Assembly (NCBI RefSeq): GCF_000499845.2
Contig: NC_023758.2
Location: 6,681,080-6,745,079, forward strand
From: Phaseolus vulgaris
Lineage: Eukaryota > Streptophyta > Magnoliopsida > Fabales > Fabaceae
Length of the DNA: 64,000 bases
Reading direction: 5' to 3'
Shown here: piece by piece, positions 21,501 through 32,838 of the stretch
Position numbering within the stretch: position 1 is the first letter of the stretch
Layout: each line of letters begins with the position of its first letter
Notes under the pieces: model-generated
Told to the model about the DNA's origin: nothing
What the model saw: the letters and a program-made list of their open reading frames with translations, nothing else
The model's database searches: none
Made by a program: the position numbers and the translations under genes

Positions 21501-24399
21501 GGCTTCTTCTTCTTGCACCTCCATGTGTTCTTCAGGCTCCCCAATAATAAATAGGAAATTACTGTTTTGTTCTTCAGTAAATAATTTAAAATCCAAAACC
21601 CTAAATACTTTTCACATTACTTTCATTGCTTGCTCTCTGCTCTCATCTGTGACACCCCAACATGTGTTGCATACAATTTTCCTCTCATATTGGATAATCC
21701 CCTCTCTTCTCTCATACAACTCATACAATTATGCAAATAAAAAATTTGATACAATTTTCCTTTAAAATTTACAAGTCATTCAATATCTCAAATAAATCTT
21801 TGGAAATTGAATAATCCGAAGTCATTCCATACCAAAGAGAACATATAATTTAAAAATAATTCATCAATATTTTCACTTCATTCTAAATTTAACAATTTTT
21901 TAAAATATTTAATCCGTAAATTAAAAAAATTAATAATTTTATTTTAAATTAAATAATTCTAAACTCACTTCCAAATATGGATTAACATTTTAACAAATAT
22001 GGATTAATATTTTAACGTATGTGATCCGAAATTCATAGTTATGTTAGTGATTACATTAGTCTGAATGTTAATTTAGATTTAGAATGAGTTTCAAATTACT
22101 CAATTTAAAATAACTAATTTTTTTTAACTTATGAATTAGATAATTTGTAAATACACTGCATTACTCAATTTAGAACACAATTGAACATGATTATGGATTT
22201 TTTTAACTTTTTACTGAATGCAATTATGAAATTTATGGAAATGACCGAAGAACACATCGGGTGCAGGAAGAAACAGTCAGCAACCAAGCAAGCTAACTAG
22301 ATGAGAAAATGTAACGTTAGAGGGTCAAAAATTGGCAAATTTTTCCTACACCTAATATTTTTGAACCTGCACTCAACACAATTTTAAAATTCTGAAAATA
22401 TCTTTTATTCCGAAAATAAAAATCCAGAATTGAAAATAATACATTCCAGAAAAACATTGGGAAAGAAGCACTACGCTTGGGAATCAAGGACACGAAAACT
22501 TTGTATCTATCTATATCCATGGCTTATCGAGATTGGGACTAACAGGAATGGTTGGGACAATCAATATCCATCTCGTTCATATTTTGGATACCCATAGAAC
22601 CATCGAAGATTATTGAAGTGACTAATTCCAGGAAATTAAGCAGCGTAGAGGACAAAGAAATTGTTGAAGTTATTTTTTTTTATCAAGTACCTACATACTT
22701 CATGTTAAGAAATAATTTTTGACAGGAAGGTTGGCTAGAGATTTATTGTAAAAACACTAGCTCTGTTCAGTTGAAAATGAGAATACTGGAATCTTTTTTG
22801 ATTTTATGGATTTTTAGAAGAGTTTTTTTGTGTTTTGAAAATAAAAATCCGAAAAAAAATCAAAAGCCCATTCTAGATAAAAAATTACATAATACAAAAA
22901 AATAATACATTAAAAATATTTTTGTTTTTTCACTGGAATTGAGTGCAGCTATATGGTGAAGGAAGCAATTGCCCCAAATTTTTTTACTTATACTACTGAA
23001 TTTGGGCCCAATTAATTCTTATGCCTAACCATGTAGCCCAGAAAATAATAATACTACGACGTGAAGCAACAACGCCGCAAATCATGCCAAGTCATAATTT
23101 ATTTAAATTATACTTACATATTTGTATAAAATTTGTTGGAGCAGGAAAACTTAAGGTGTAAATTGCTTTGACTTCAATGCTGGTAAGAGTGGTGTATGCA
23201 CTCCTTCTTTTGATGTATACCCCACTTCCACTTTCAATACATATGAAATGTTTTCCTATATACTTCATCTCATTGCTCAAACTTTACTAGATTATAAAAT
23301 TAGTTCATAATCATTTTTTTTCCTATACCTATTTTCTTTTTGCCATAAACAACACACTACTCATTCAAAAATAATTATCAAATATATGTTTTTTAAACGA
23401 ACCGATAAAGGATCAAATATTAACTATATTTTTTTCATACATTAAAATTCACTTACACAAAAACTAATTCTAAAGTTTATTTCTTATTAATTTATAAAAA
23501 TTAAAATTTTAATGAGGTTATTTTTTTCTTTGTTATAAGTACTTATGAAAATAAACACTGTATCATTTAGATGAAGAATACATAGAGCATTTAAAATACA
23601 ATAGTTTTGTGATGAAACTTCCAAGCATTTTTATCCTATTTTAATTGGGATAAGTTTCTACAATTATTATTTCGCTCTTAAATAATTTACACTATTTTTA
23701 CAAATTTTACATTAATAATTAAAACTGTAGTTAATTTGATTTTTTATTAAAAGAAAATAGAACTTATCTAAAATAAGTTATAGGCTTATTAATTATTAAA
23801 AAGTTCAATAAAAAACTATCTAAAATATTAATAAAAAATAAATTATATCTTGTTGTACTTGAAAATTTTAAAAATAAATAATACAAATTAAACTTTACAG
23901 GATAATAGATAATTAATTAAAACTTATAAAATACATCTATCATTATGAACAACAAACTCAGTTTGAATATTCTGATTTGAGTTCATTTAGGCTTTAAACT
24001 AAAAAAAGAAAATAAAAAACACTTATATAAATTGTTTAATTTTTTTTATCAGCAAATAATTAAATAAATTTAAATGAAACATTTAAGGATGTCCCAACTC
24101 TACTAAAAAAATATTATCTGACATAGTCTCTGGTGAGAATACAAGAAAAAAAAAAAAACAACACTTAAGCTTCATGTTTCTTCTTTACATATAAAAATAC
24201 AACTCATCAACTTTGCTTATGAATAAAAAAATGGTGGATTCCATATGGTACTCCCAAACGAGTAATTTGAACATAACACATTTTGATATTTCAAAACATA
24301 TACTTCTAACATAAACATATAAACATATTTTAACATATAGATAAACAACAATTGCAAATGTGATCAAGAATGTGGTGAGAAGCCCGTGACAGAGAACTG
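18560..24399. other. AT-rich intergenic spacer
   Basis: About 5.8 kb without a supported gene. The longest ORF (21089-21472, minus, 127 codons) is hydrophobic and low in complexity, with no recognisable domain or splice context, so I do not call it. A TA microsatellite pair is listed separately. No RNA gene was seen. Confidence 0.55.
20143..20209. repeat. Paired TA microsatellites
   Basis: Two (TA)n tracts at about 20143-20163 and 20190-20207 are separated by about 26 bases (tttttagcctcacataataaggtgaa). The tracts can pair with each other and form a hairpin. Ordinary simple-sequence DNA, but a likely polymorphic marker. Confidence 0.75.
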
Positions 24400-25690
24400 A
24401 CTATCTCTTGCTTGCATTCCTTCCCTTTCCACTAATGCCTACTTTTTGAACCCATCGTGCTGTCTATCATTGTTAGTGACTTGTGTACCTATATGTTAGT
24501 TCTAACTTCTACCACATCCACATACCATCATAACTAGAAAAACTTGTCCCTCACATCTGCTATAAAAACTTTGTTTAAAGCAATTTTATACACAACTTTG
24601 GGCATTATATCCAATTAGAATAGGTAAAATGGGTTCTATGTATCTTCTATTTTATTCTTGTCCAAAGATAAAGTTGAGCCATAAAAAAAAAACTTATTTT
24701 GCATCAACACTCCTTGTTTAAAAACAATTCTATTCCTATGGTTCCATATCATTCATATAATTTCTACCCACATTTCTACACTCTGTTTTGTTTTCCGTTC
24801 AAGTCCATAAGGTGAAAATGTTAGAAATTTTCAATTAGATGTTCATGATGTACAAACTTCAAACCCATCCATTTATCGCACATAATCCAAATTTTACAAC
24901 TTATAAATAAATGAGCTACCCATTATAGTTCAAGATGCCACAACTCACACTAGGCTTGCTAAGACTACTCTCCTATGGGTGAGATTAGCCTTAGTATGTA
25001 TTATATCCTTTAGCACTCTCCAGACCACGTGTTGTATTGCTGAGGGACTCTTAGGTCCAAAAATGATTATACAAATTATTTGTATTCTCCCTTCCTGTCC
25101 CTTGCTTGATAGCAATCAACTATATTGAACTAACATAATATTAAAGATGAACATCTCCCCCATTCCCATTGCATCTTCACTACAGAAGTCTAAAGGTCAC
25201 AATAACAACCTTAATTCAGCTAGTTTCCGCAGACAAATATTACGTCTCTAATTTAACTTCCACTCCCATATCTGATCATACCACCTCCCAACCTCTTCAA
25301 TTGTTTTGTCATTATCCCCAAATATTCCATAAAATATGAGAAATTTGTTTTTCAGTGGTACCTCTATTAACCATGCATCCTCCTAAAATTTAGTTGTATT
25401 GTCTCTACCTATTCTCTATTTGATCTTCCTATTGAACCAATTATTCTCCTGATATACATCTTATCAGATTTCTCTACCATATTTATTCCTCTCTTACTTT
25501 ATCCCCTCATCCAGATTTCTCCATGACTCATATTTAGAGTGTAATAGTTCTAACCACAAAACTCATTTTTCCATCTCTAACATTCACTTCCATTTGATTA
25601 AGAGAGCTATATTGAATTTGAGTATATCCTTAATTTTCAGTCCTTAAGTCTTACCATTTAATCCATACCATTTTCCATTTTTGGTTCATC
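24400..25690 (-). pseudogene. Decayed LINE ORF2 fragment (RT C-terminus and zf-RVT region)
   Basis: No long ORF remains, but the minus strand translates into recognisable pieces of plant LINE ORF2. Near 25580-25640 it gives GLKIKDILKFNIALLIKWK, matching GLGVKDVKNFNVALLAKWR of the inner LINE. Near 25250-25310 it gives EEVGRWYDQIWEWKLN, matching the GEVGVWEETTWQWNLN block. Text similar to the zf-RVT region lies around 24940-25060. The order of blocks is conserved, and stops and indels are frequent. Ends are uncertain. It is much older than the LINEs at the left of the window. Confidence 0.72.
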
Positions 25691-26679
25691 AGTCCTTAAG
25701 TCGTACCATTTAAGATGTGGTGTTCTTACTACACAGATTAATGGAGGATTGCAGAGAGAAGGTTTACATGGTGGGGCCAAGATGACACTTGGATCACGTA
25801 TTAGATGTTTGCTTCACTTCTTTGCTAGTTACGTAGGCAAAGCAAGCAAAACCTTTCTTTGACCCTCTTTTTGGTTTTTGGTCTCTATTCAGTTCAGGAA
25901 AGTAAAAAGATTAAAAAGACCCTCACTTTATTGGAAACGGACTTACCACTTCTTTACCCCATACAGAGGATGAACAAGAGTTGCACCTTAAAGATTCAGT
26001 CACTTTGCACCACTTTAAAAGTTGAAGCTTTCAATAAAAATTATTAATTTTTCATTCTATGCAAGTCTATTAAAGATAATAACTCTAGCTCTATATTTTT
26101 TTTTTCTTACGAGGACTTCAATAAAAAAAAACTTGAACTACTAACCAAATAAATTAATACTCCAATGTTTAAAATGTTAACTAGAAGTATTAAATATGTT
26201 TAATTTCAATTATATAAACATAAAGTACTGAACTTGTGTATATAAACAGATGGAAACGGTGAACAGGGCGGAAAAAATATCAAAATTTTAAACAGAGTAT
26301 AAGTTATCTAAGTGGAAATTTAATTTAAAAATACCTAAAACATTGATTAAAAGACATGTGGAGAAAATTTGGTGAATGGGATAACGGAGTGGATCCCACA
26401 TGCAGAAGGACATTGTGAGTCTAATCATAATGAACTAACCCCACGCGTGACCGTGGGGCCCATCACCCACCGCAAAAAGAAAAAAACACCACAACGCAAC
26501 TCATTTACATTTTTACATTACTCATAAAATGTGGAGATAAAACATATGTTATAGTTTGTAATTTTCTATTCCATTCTTTAATTACAGATTGTCACTTCAA
26601 CCTGGTCTATTATTTTTTATAATGATTATTTCAAATATTAAATTAACATTAATTTATGATCTGCTGGACATAAGGAACT
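25691..26679. other. Intergenic spacer
   Basis: No supported gene or repeat. A short GC-rich patch near 26430-26475 (ccacgcgtgaccgtggggccc) contains an imperfect inverted repeat. The rest is AT-rich. Confidence 0.45.
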
Positions 26680-27115
26680 ATTGAAGTCTTCATCTTCCTC
26701 TTTGGTTGGACAGATTGTTAGGTATTTGGTTGAGATCTTTCTCATCTTCGTGTCTCTTCTTTGACTCTCGGTCTCGGGTGAATATTGAATGAGATACCTA
26801 CAAAAGACACTCCGACGCTCAAGTTAATAAAGTGGGTGATCGACACTCAAGTATGTGCACAATAATAAATGACATACTTTTCTCCTTAGAAATGATGCTA
26901 TTTATACTATTTTAATGGACTTACCTAATTGGACCTGATTAGTGGAATGGATCACGCTTAGAATTGCATTACTTAATCTTTAATGATGGTTTAACTTCAT
27001 TAACCTTAAATTGAACATTAATAATTATATATGTCGGTCGACTGAGCTGTCCATGATTTCTCAATCGGCTTGGTCAGACAGACTGAAACACTGGAACACG
27101 TCTGTATGTCGGTAT
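26680..27115 (-). mobile_element. Degenerate Tat-type gypsy LTR fragment
   Basis: Resembles 30069-30480 and 46258-46640. Shared blocks, in order: gaactattgaagtctt, gatacctacaaaagacactccgacgctcaag, aataaatgacata, ctatttatact and gatggtttaacttcattaac. On the minus strand the ctatttata block would be a TATA box. Neither end is clear, so this is a partial or eroded LTR. Strand follows the 46-kb copy, whose integrase is on minus. Confidence 0.65.
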
Positions 27116-27497
27116 ACAATTTAATTAATTCAGTGTGTAAAAATTAGGTTATTTTTTGTGTATTTATTTAAGTGATTGGAAATATGAGATATTTTAGAAG
27201 ACAGATGTGCAGTATTTTGGAGAAGTGTCTGAGTGGAATTCCTTAGGTCGGTGGATGGGCCCCTGCAGTGGAAGCTTTAAGAGCAGATTTAATGATTGGA
27301 TAGAATATAAACACAGACACAAATTCTTATGTATAAGATAGCTGATGCAAACAACCAGAGCCCGCGTGCGGTGCTTCACTCTTCCAACTCAACAAGAATT
27401 ATTATTTCTCTGAAAACCTGAGAGATAAGAAGCAAAAAAGAAATGGTAAAATAAATTTTGTAATAAGAATATTATAAGGATATATTACTAAAGTAAC
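27116..27497. other. Intergenic, nothing recognised
   Basis: Short ORFs only. No motif or repeat structure identified. Confidence 0.4.
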
Positions 27498-27761
27498 ATG
27501 ACCTTAAAATTTACCAATAGTAGAGTTGTTGTCTTATCTGTTCACTTATTTATTTGCACTTTTGATGACAGAAGGACACCTGCAACGGACACCGGAAAAG
27601 CTAAGCTACGTCGTATTAAGATCCCCGCTTCAAAGATGAGAAACCATACAGTTGCTGCGAAGAGAGAAAACGAAAACTACACTTGCGGTGCGATGAAGAA
27701 GAAGCAACTAAAAGTGAAGAAATCCCGAGAGAAAGGGAAAACGAAAAAGACTAATTGATGG
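27498..27761 (+). other. Small basic ORF ending at the solo LTR junction
   Basis: An 86-codon ORF with a Lys/Arg-rich C-terminus (MKKKQLKVKKSREKGKTKK). Its TGA stop at about 27756-27758 is supplied by the first bases of the solo LTR, so any original reading frame has been truncated by that insertion. I do not recognise it, and it may be chance. Confidence 0.25.
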
Positions 27762-28488
27762 CATTCTCATGGAGCTCTTCTCGGATGTTGTGAAAAATGG
27801 TACGGAAGCTATGGATTGAAATGGGCAAGATCCTCCTAGGAGTTATGGTGATCTTGAAGGTGCATGATGAGTATGGAAAAAGGGAGGTTCGGCCGGCCCT
27901 TTGATAGATGGTGAAGATGAAGATTAGGTCCTAGAAACTAGGCAAAAGCAATGTATGGCACAATGTGGGTAGCATAACATTACTCTCATTAATCTTGCAA
28001 ATACAAGTGATGGGCTTCTCCTTTAATAGGCTAAGGAGGCCGTAAATCCTAAGCTAAGAGAAGATGAAATGCTACCTAAATGAAATGGAAATTACTCCAC
28101 ATGGAGCACATGGGCACATGGTCGGCCATGTGAGGCAATGTTCTAGAATGTGCACAAAATCTAGGGTAAATCACATGTAAGACAAGTTTATGCTTTCTAA
28201 CACTACACTAACTACTAAGCCACCCCTAATGGGCCTCCATGTAGCATGTATAAGTTCTTCTCCCTCCCATCCGTTGCTTGACCCAATTGTACGTGAAGAT
28301 GCTTGGCCATGGACCTAGTGATAGGTCCTAGACGGTCTAGGCTTCCTCCTAGACGCTCCTTTTGTAGCCGCCCCTCATCTTGTGCTAGACGCTTTCCTTT
28401 TGAGTCTAGACGCTCCCCACATGGTTCTAGACGATCTAGACTTGGATCTTGGCTTTCATAGTGTGGTGAGCTTGACCCTCCTCCATCA
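27756..28488 (-). mobile_element. Solo LTR of the CRM-like gypsy family
   Basis: A 733-bp unit starting TGATGGCATTC and ending CTCCATCA, flanked by perfect 5-bp duplications ctaat (27751-27755 and 28489-28493). It is clearly related along its length to the 3' LTR at 50870-51578, including gatcctcctaggag, gaggttcggccggccc and aatgggcctccatgta. On the minus strand it still carries the open reading frame (LGPITRSMAK, LYMLHGGPLG) that is the C-terminal tail of the family's pol protein. Confidence 0.92.
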
Positions 28489-29348
28489 CTAATAAAGCAA
28501 ATTGATAAGATACATACAGAACATCTATAATAACTTACCTGGTTCACTTTTACTTGATTTGCAGAGTTCCCATTAGTAGTACTTTGTTTGAAGAGATCAA
28601 AATCATTGTTGTTGTGCTGTGAGGTGAAATCGTGAACACATCCCATTTTGAAGCTGATAAGGAACTTTGTTCTCGTTCTCAGCCGTATATTGATGGTTAC
28701 TAAAAACTTATTAGGAAACTTTGCGATTAATATCATTACTAATGATTTAATATATTTAAATTTTCAAAATAAATATATCACCTAACAACAATTTTTTAAT
28801 ATCTTAAAATATCAAGTGAATTATTAATACATTTCATTAAACAATATCAATATATTCAAGTTTAGAAAAAATCTTTCACATTCTCTTAAATATATTTATC
28901 CTTTTAAAACCATTGAATGTATTTGTGTTCTATTTTTCAAAAACAAATTTAAATCTTAATTAGGTACAACTATATTTTTCACAAAATATCTTTAATAAAA
29001 ATATATTAACTTATAATGTTTTCAATATTTTGGACAACATAGTCACAAATTATATTTGTTGAAACTCATATGAAAACATTCTAAGGTTTTAATTAAAACA
29101 ATGTATTTGATTCAATATAATTTGTATAGCTTTAACACAATCAAAACACGTTTAGAGCATATGAAATGGTGAAATGATTAAGTATGGAAACCTTCCTGTC
29201 ACTAGTTCGTCCAACGCATTATTTTCGTATGTCACGTTCATGTGATAATCGTATAATTTTGTGTGCAGCGTAACGCGTTTTGGTAGCATCATTTGATGCA
29301 TTTGTCTTTGAGCTTCTTTGATGTTCAGACTTGACATATTGTATTTGA
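28489..29348. other. Spacer with a possible minus-strand exon
   Basis: Mostly AT-rich. On the minus strand an ATG at about 28648 opens a 37-codon frame (MGCVHDFTSQ...) that runs to a good splice donor (CAG|GTAAGT) near 28535. I do not recognise the peptide and see no next exon; the solo LTR lies immediately downstream. Confidence 0.3.
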
Positions 29349-29739
29349 CTCCAAGTGGCGTGACTCCTTACTCCATTTTTCTATAATCTTTCTTCATCTC
29401 TTCACCTTTTCTTTTCCTTCTTTACACCACTCTTCTTCCATTTTTTATGTTCTTCCTTTTCTTCATTTACAATTCGATTCATCTATTATAATTGTTTTCT
29501 TTTTTTGTTCTTAATTCAGAACCTCATCATCATCATCACCTTATATTGTGTTTTTCTCTTTGTCCTCTAGAAGTGAACCTTCACACTTACTTAATCACTT
29601 GGTTAAGTTCGTGTTCAATGAGAATCTTCTTTGGGTTTCTCACAATATCCTTCTTAAAACAAAAACTCATAAACAAAGTGCAACCTATAAAATGTGCAAT
29701 CTTAAAATCAACTCACATCATGTGGTATTCAGAGTATGG
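29349..29739 (+). mobile_element. 5'-truncated left LTR and primer-binding site
   Basis: 29349-29720 matches the 3' part of the LTR at 43152-44100 and ends in the same actcacatca. Directly after it, tggtattcagagta resembles the usual initiator-Met tRNA primer site (TGGTATCAGAGC) with one inserted base. This order marks it as the 5' LTR of a plus-strand element. Confidence 0.8.
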
Positions 29740-30068
29740 TTTTAAATAGTGCTTATCTTTTCTGAGTTGATTTTTGTCTTTAAATTTCAACACATTTCAT
29801 TTATTGCTTTTATCTTCAAGCAATTTCAATTCCGCCTTTAAATTCTTATCATTTACAATTCCGCCTTTTTATTCATTAAGCAATTTAAATTATGCTTTTT
29901 AATTATTTTGTGTCATTTTTTTTGCCTCACCTATTTTGCTTAAGTCTTATGTTTTTAGTGTTTTAGGAGTCCTTAATTCCTTTTTGCTTATTTTTCTTTT
30001 AATTGTGAAGAACTAAAAGCAACTAGAAATTGTTTAAGTGGTAGTTATTTAGTTCCAAACAAAGAATT
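29740..30068 (+). other. Leader of the plus-strand gypsy element
   Basis: AT-rich untranslated leader between primer-binding site and the Tat-type insertion. No ORF. Confidence 0.5.
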
Positions 30069-31755
30069 TGTTCTTGTTAGGGAGATGAGACCTAGAGAAC
30101 TATTGGGAAGCTTTGTCTTCATTCTTCCTGTCGGTCGGTCGTGCTACTCTCCAACCTCCCTCCTTACTCGTTCCTGACCTTTCCTTCCTAGCTTTGGCTC
30201 TTGGCCGTCTCATGAGCACCGAATGGAGGGATACCTGCAAAAGAAACTCCGACGCTCAAGTCAGTAAAGGTATTCGACACTCGGTTGTCAGAGCACTGTA
30301 CCTGATGATCCCCCTGGTTCTTGGAATGTGTGCTATTTATATTACCTTAGTGAACTTTCCTTATTGGGCCAGATTAGGGAGTTGGACCGCGTTTAGGGCT
30401 ACATTACCTAGTCCTTAATCGTGGATTAGTTTCATTGATTCTGTTTAAGCGTACCTAGACTTGAGATGTCGGTCGACCCATTGAAGCGAACCATGATATC
30501 GGTCGGCCTAGTGATGGAGACCGAGATAAGTAATCAGTCGTCCGACTCTCACCGGTACACTTAGCTTCACTGACTCTACTTGAGTGTACCTGGATTTGAG
30601 ATGTCGGTCGACCCATTGAAGTGGACTATGATATCGGTCGACCCAGTGATGGGGACTAAGAAAAGTAATCAGTCGTCCAACCCTCACCGGTACACTTGCC
30701 CCTAGGCTCGAATATGATTAATCCGAAGATTCTTTGAGAGTAATGTGACGGTCGGGCTCCCAAGATTTGACGCGGGGTGTGACCTCCAGTGGCCGGGGTA
30801 ATCGATAAGTTTTGATGCGTTTACTTGGACCAAGTCTTTAAGGTGTCAATAGGGTACGTCAGTTAAGGCTACTTCCTTGACCTAACCAATTCTTTGTGAT
30901 ATCGGCAGGATATGCTTGAGGCTTCATCCAGACCAAACCAAGTTGTTGTGGTATCGACAGAGTATGCCAGTTAAGGCTTCATCTAGACTGAACCAAGTTT
31001 TGGTGGTATCGGCAGGGTATGCCTGTTAAGGTTTTGTCCAGACTGAACCAAGTTGTTGTGGTATCGGTAGAGTATGCCTTAAGGCTTCATCTAGACCAAA
31101 CCAAGTTGGGCGGTGTCAACAGGGTATGTCGATTAAGGCTTCATTCAGACCGAACTGAGTCTTGGTGGTATCGACAAGGTATGTCGGTTAAGGCTTCGTC
31201 CAGACTGAACCAAGTTGGGCGGTGTCGGCAGGGCATGCCGATTAAGGCTTCATCCAGCCGAACCAAGTCTTGGTGGTATCGACATGGTATGTCTGTTAAG
31301 GTTTCGTCTAGACCGAACCAAGTTGTTGTGGTATCGACAGGATATGCCTGTTAAGGCTTCATCTAGACCAAACCAAGTTGGACGGTGTCAGCAGGGAATG
31401 CCGATTAAGGCTTCATTCAGACCGAACCGAGTCTTGGTGGTATCAGCAGGGTATGCCTGTTAAGGCTTCGCCCATACCGAACCAAGTTGTGTTGGTATCG
31501 GCAGGGTATGCTTGTTAAGGCTTCATCTAGACCGAACCAAGTCTTCAAGGTGTCGGTCGACAATATTCATCATCCATCTCCAGTGTGAATGTTAGGGGGC
31601 TCATTGATGGGGGCCATAATGTCGGTCAGCCCGTTGATGGGGACCAAGACATGTACGCCTTGTTGGTCGGCAAGATTCATTATCCATCTCCATTGTGAAT
31701 GTCAGTCGGCCCATTGATGGGGGCCATAATGTCGGTCGGTCCGTTGATGGGGACT
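30069..31755 (-). mobile_element. Tat-type gypsy LTR and 3' region copy inserted in the leader
   Basis: Starts TGTTCTTGTTAGGGAGATGAGACC, like the copy at 46258. The two share gacgctcaagtcagt, ctatttatatta and gtacacttgcccc blocks. It continues into a tandem array and ggtcggcc-rich sequence. The right end is not fixed. The sequence after about 31755 no longer looks Tat-like, and no convincing duplication was found. Minus orientation is inferred from the 46-50 kb element. Confidence 0.62.
30840..31560. repeat. Imperfect tandem repeat, period about 56 bp
   Basis: About a dozen copies of ggtatcggcagggtatgcc, ttaaggcttc and cagaccgaaccaagt, with the ttaagg core near 31025, 31080, 31130, 31187, 31242, 31296, 31352, 31410 and 31466. 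The ORFs across it are repeat artefacts. Tat-lineage gypsy elements often carry such arrays between pol and the 3' LTR. Confidence 0.85.
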
Positions 31756-32197
31756 GTGAAGTAAAAATATGTATGTCAAGAATGTGGACATTTTAAATCC
31801 ATAAAAACAAATACAAAAACAGTTTGAATGCAATTTACTTTTCAAGATTAAAATATTAAGAGGATTTTTTTATGTGGAAAATTGTTTTCACATTTGTGGA
31901 ATTTAATCCTTCTTATTTTTATACTTTCTAAGAAAATTAAAAACTTCATAGTTAAAAGTTTAAGTGCTTCATAAAAACTTCATAAGTGCTTTTCTTGTTT
32001 GTCTTGTTAATCACTTCTACAAATCTTCATGGAAGGATAAAAACAAAATTTCTACAAAAACTTATCCTTCCAATTTCTCAAAAGAAACCCCTTCTCACCA
32101 TAGAATTTCTAAAGAAAAACCTTCCACCTCTACCCCTAAGTCACCCACCAAAACCTCAAGTAGAAAATGTTTCAAATGTTTAGGTTTTGGGCACATA
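31756..32197 (+). pseudogene. Gag C-terminal remnant, zinc knuckle cut by CACTA
   Basis: The end of a gypsy gag: a Lys/Ser/Pro-rich stretch (SKEKPSTSTPKSPTK) followed by KCFKCLGFGHI. This supplies the first three ligands of a CCHC zinc knuckle (C-x2-C-x4-H) before the CACTA terminus begins at 32198. The matching last cysteine lies across the insertion at about 42090. Most of the gag N-terminus is missing to the left. Between 31756 and about 31960 nothing certain is recognisable. Confidence 0.78.
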
Positions 32198-32209
32198 CAC
32201 TAGTACAAA

Positions 32210-32440
32210 ATACTTCATCAACGACACCATTTTAAGACGGTTTAGAAGCAACCATCGTAATAAGCGAGGCGGTGGTAGTTCTGTAATTTTTTGAATTTTT
32301 TTTTGCACTTTTAACGACGGTTCCTGCCTGAACCGTCGTTAAAAGTGGGTGTGCAAAGGATACAATGACAGTTCGCTCCAGAACCGTGGTTAAAAGTGGA
32401 GATACCACGACGGTTCCCTAGAACCGTCGTTAAATGTCGC
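32210..32440. repeat. Left CACTA subterminal repeats
   Basis: Several copies of ttaacgacggttc and its reverse complement gaaccgtcgttaaa, arranged as short hairpins (for example at about 32310-32345 and 32400-32435). In En/Spm such subterminal motifs bind the regulatory TNPA protein; the motif differs here, so the role is inferred. Confidence 0.8.
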
Positions 32441-32455
32441 TTTTTTAAATTTCAG

Positions 32456-32838
32456 TACAGGCTTGAATTTTCACACTTGCGCTCTTCTTTCTCTTCTTTC
32501 TCACAGGTTCACTCTTCTTCATTCTCACCCACACAGGTTCACTCTTCTTCATTCTCACCCACACAGGCCAACCATTCGCCGCCCTTGCCACCAGCCACCG
32601 CGACCGAACCCCTGCACCACCGCCACCGCGCCCCTTCACCGTTGCACGCACGCCCGCGCGACCCTGCTTCGCCGCACGCCCCCGCGCCCCTGCGTTGCCG
32701 CACTCCCCGCGCGCCCCCGCGCAACTCACCCCTACGTCGCGCGCCTCCGCGTTGCGCGCCCCAGTGCCGTTGACCCCCGCCACCAGGTGCTGCACCAGCC
32801 AGTTAGCCGCCACTGCTCCCAGATTGGTCCACCGCACC
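32456..32838 (+). other. GC- and CpG-rich first-exon segment of the CACTA element
   Basis: An abrupt island of C-rich, CpG-rich DNA in an AT-rich element. It includes a tandem 30-bp duplication (gttcactcttcttcattctcaccca twice, 32505-32565). It is open on both strands, giving Pro/Arg-rich ORFs that I do not believe. It probably belongs to the 5' untranslated first exon: after the nested LTR copy the same kind of sequence resumes (34931-35010) and ends in a possible donor, aaaag|gtcagt. Captured host DNA is an alternative. Confidence 0.5.

Noticed and set aside
29721..29739. Possible tRNA gene fragment (tggtattcagagta)
   Set aside because: Position directly after an LTR end marks it as a retroelement primer-binding site; no cloverleaf.
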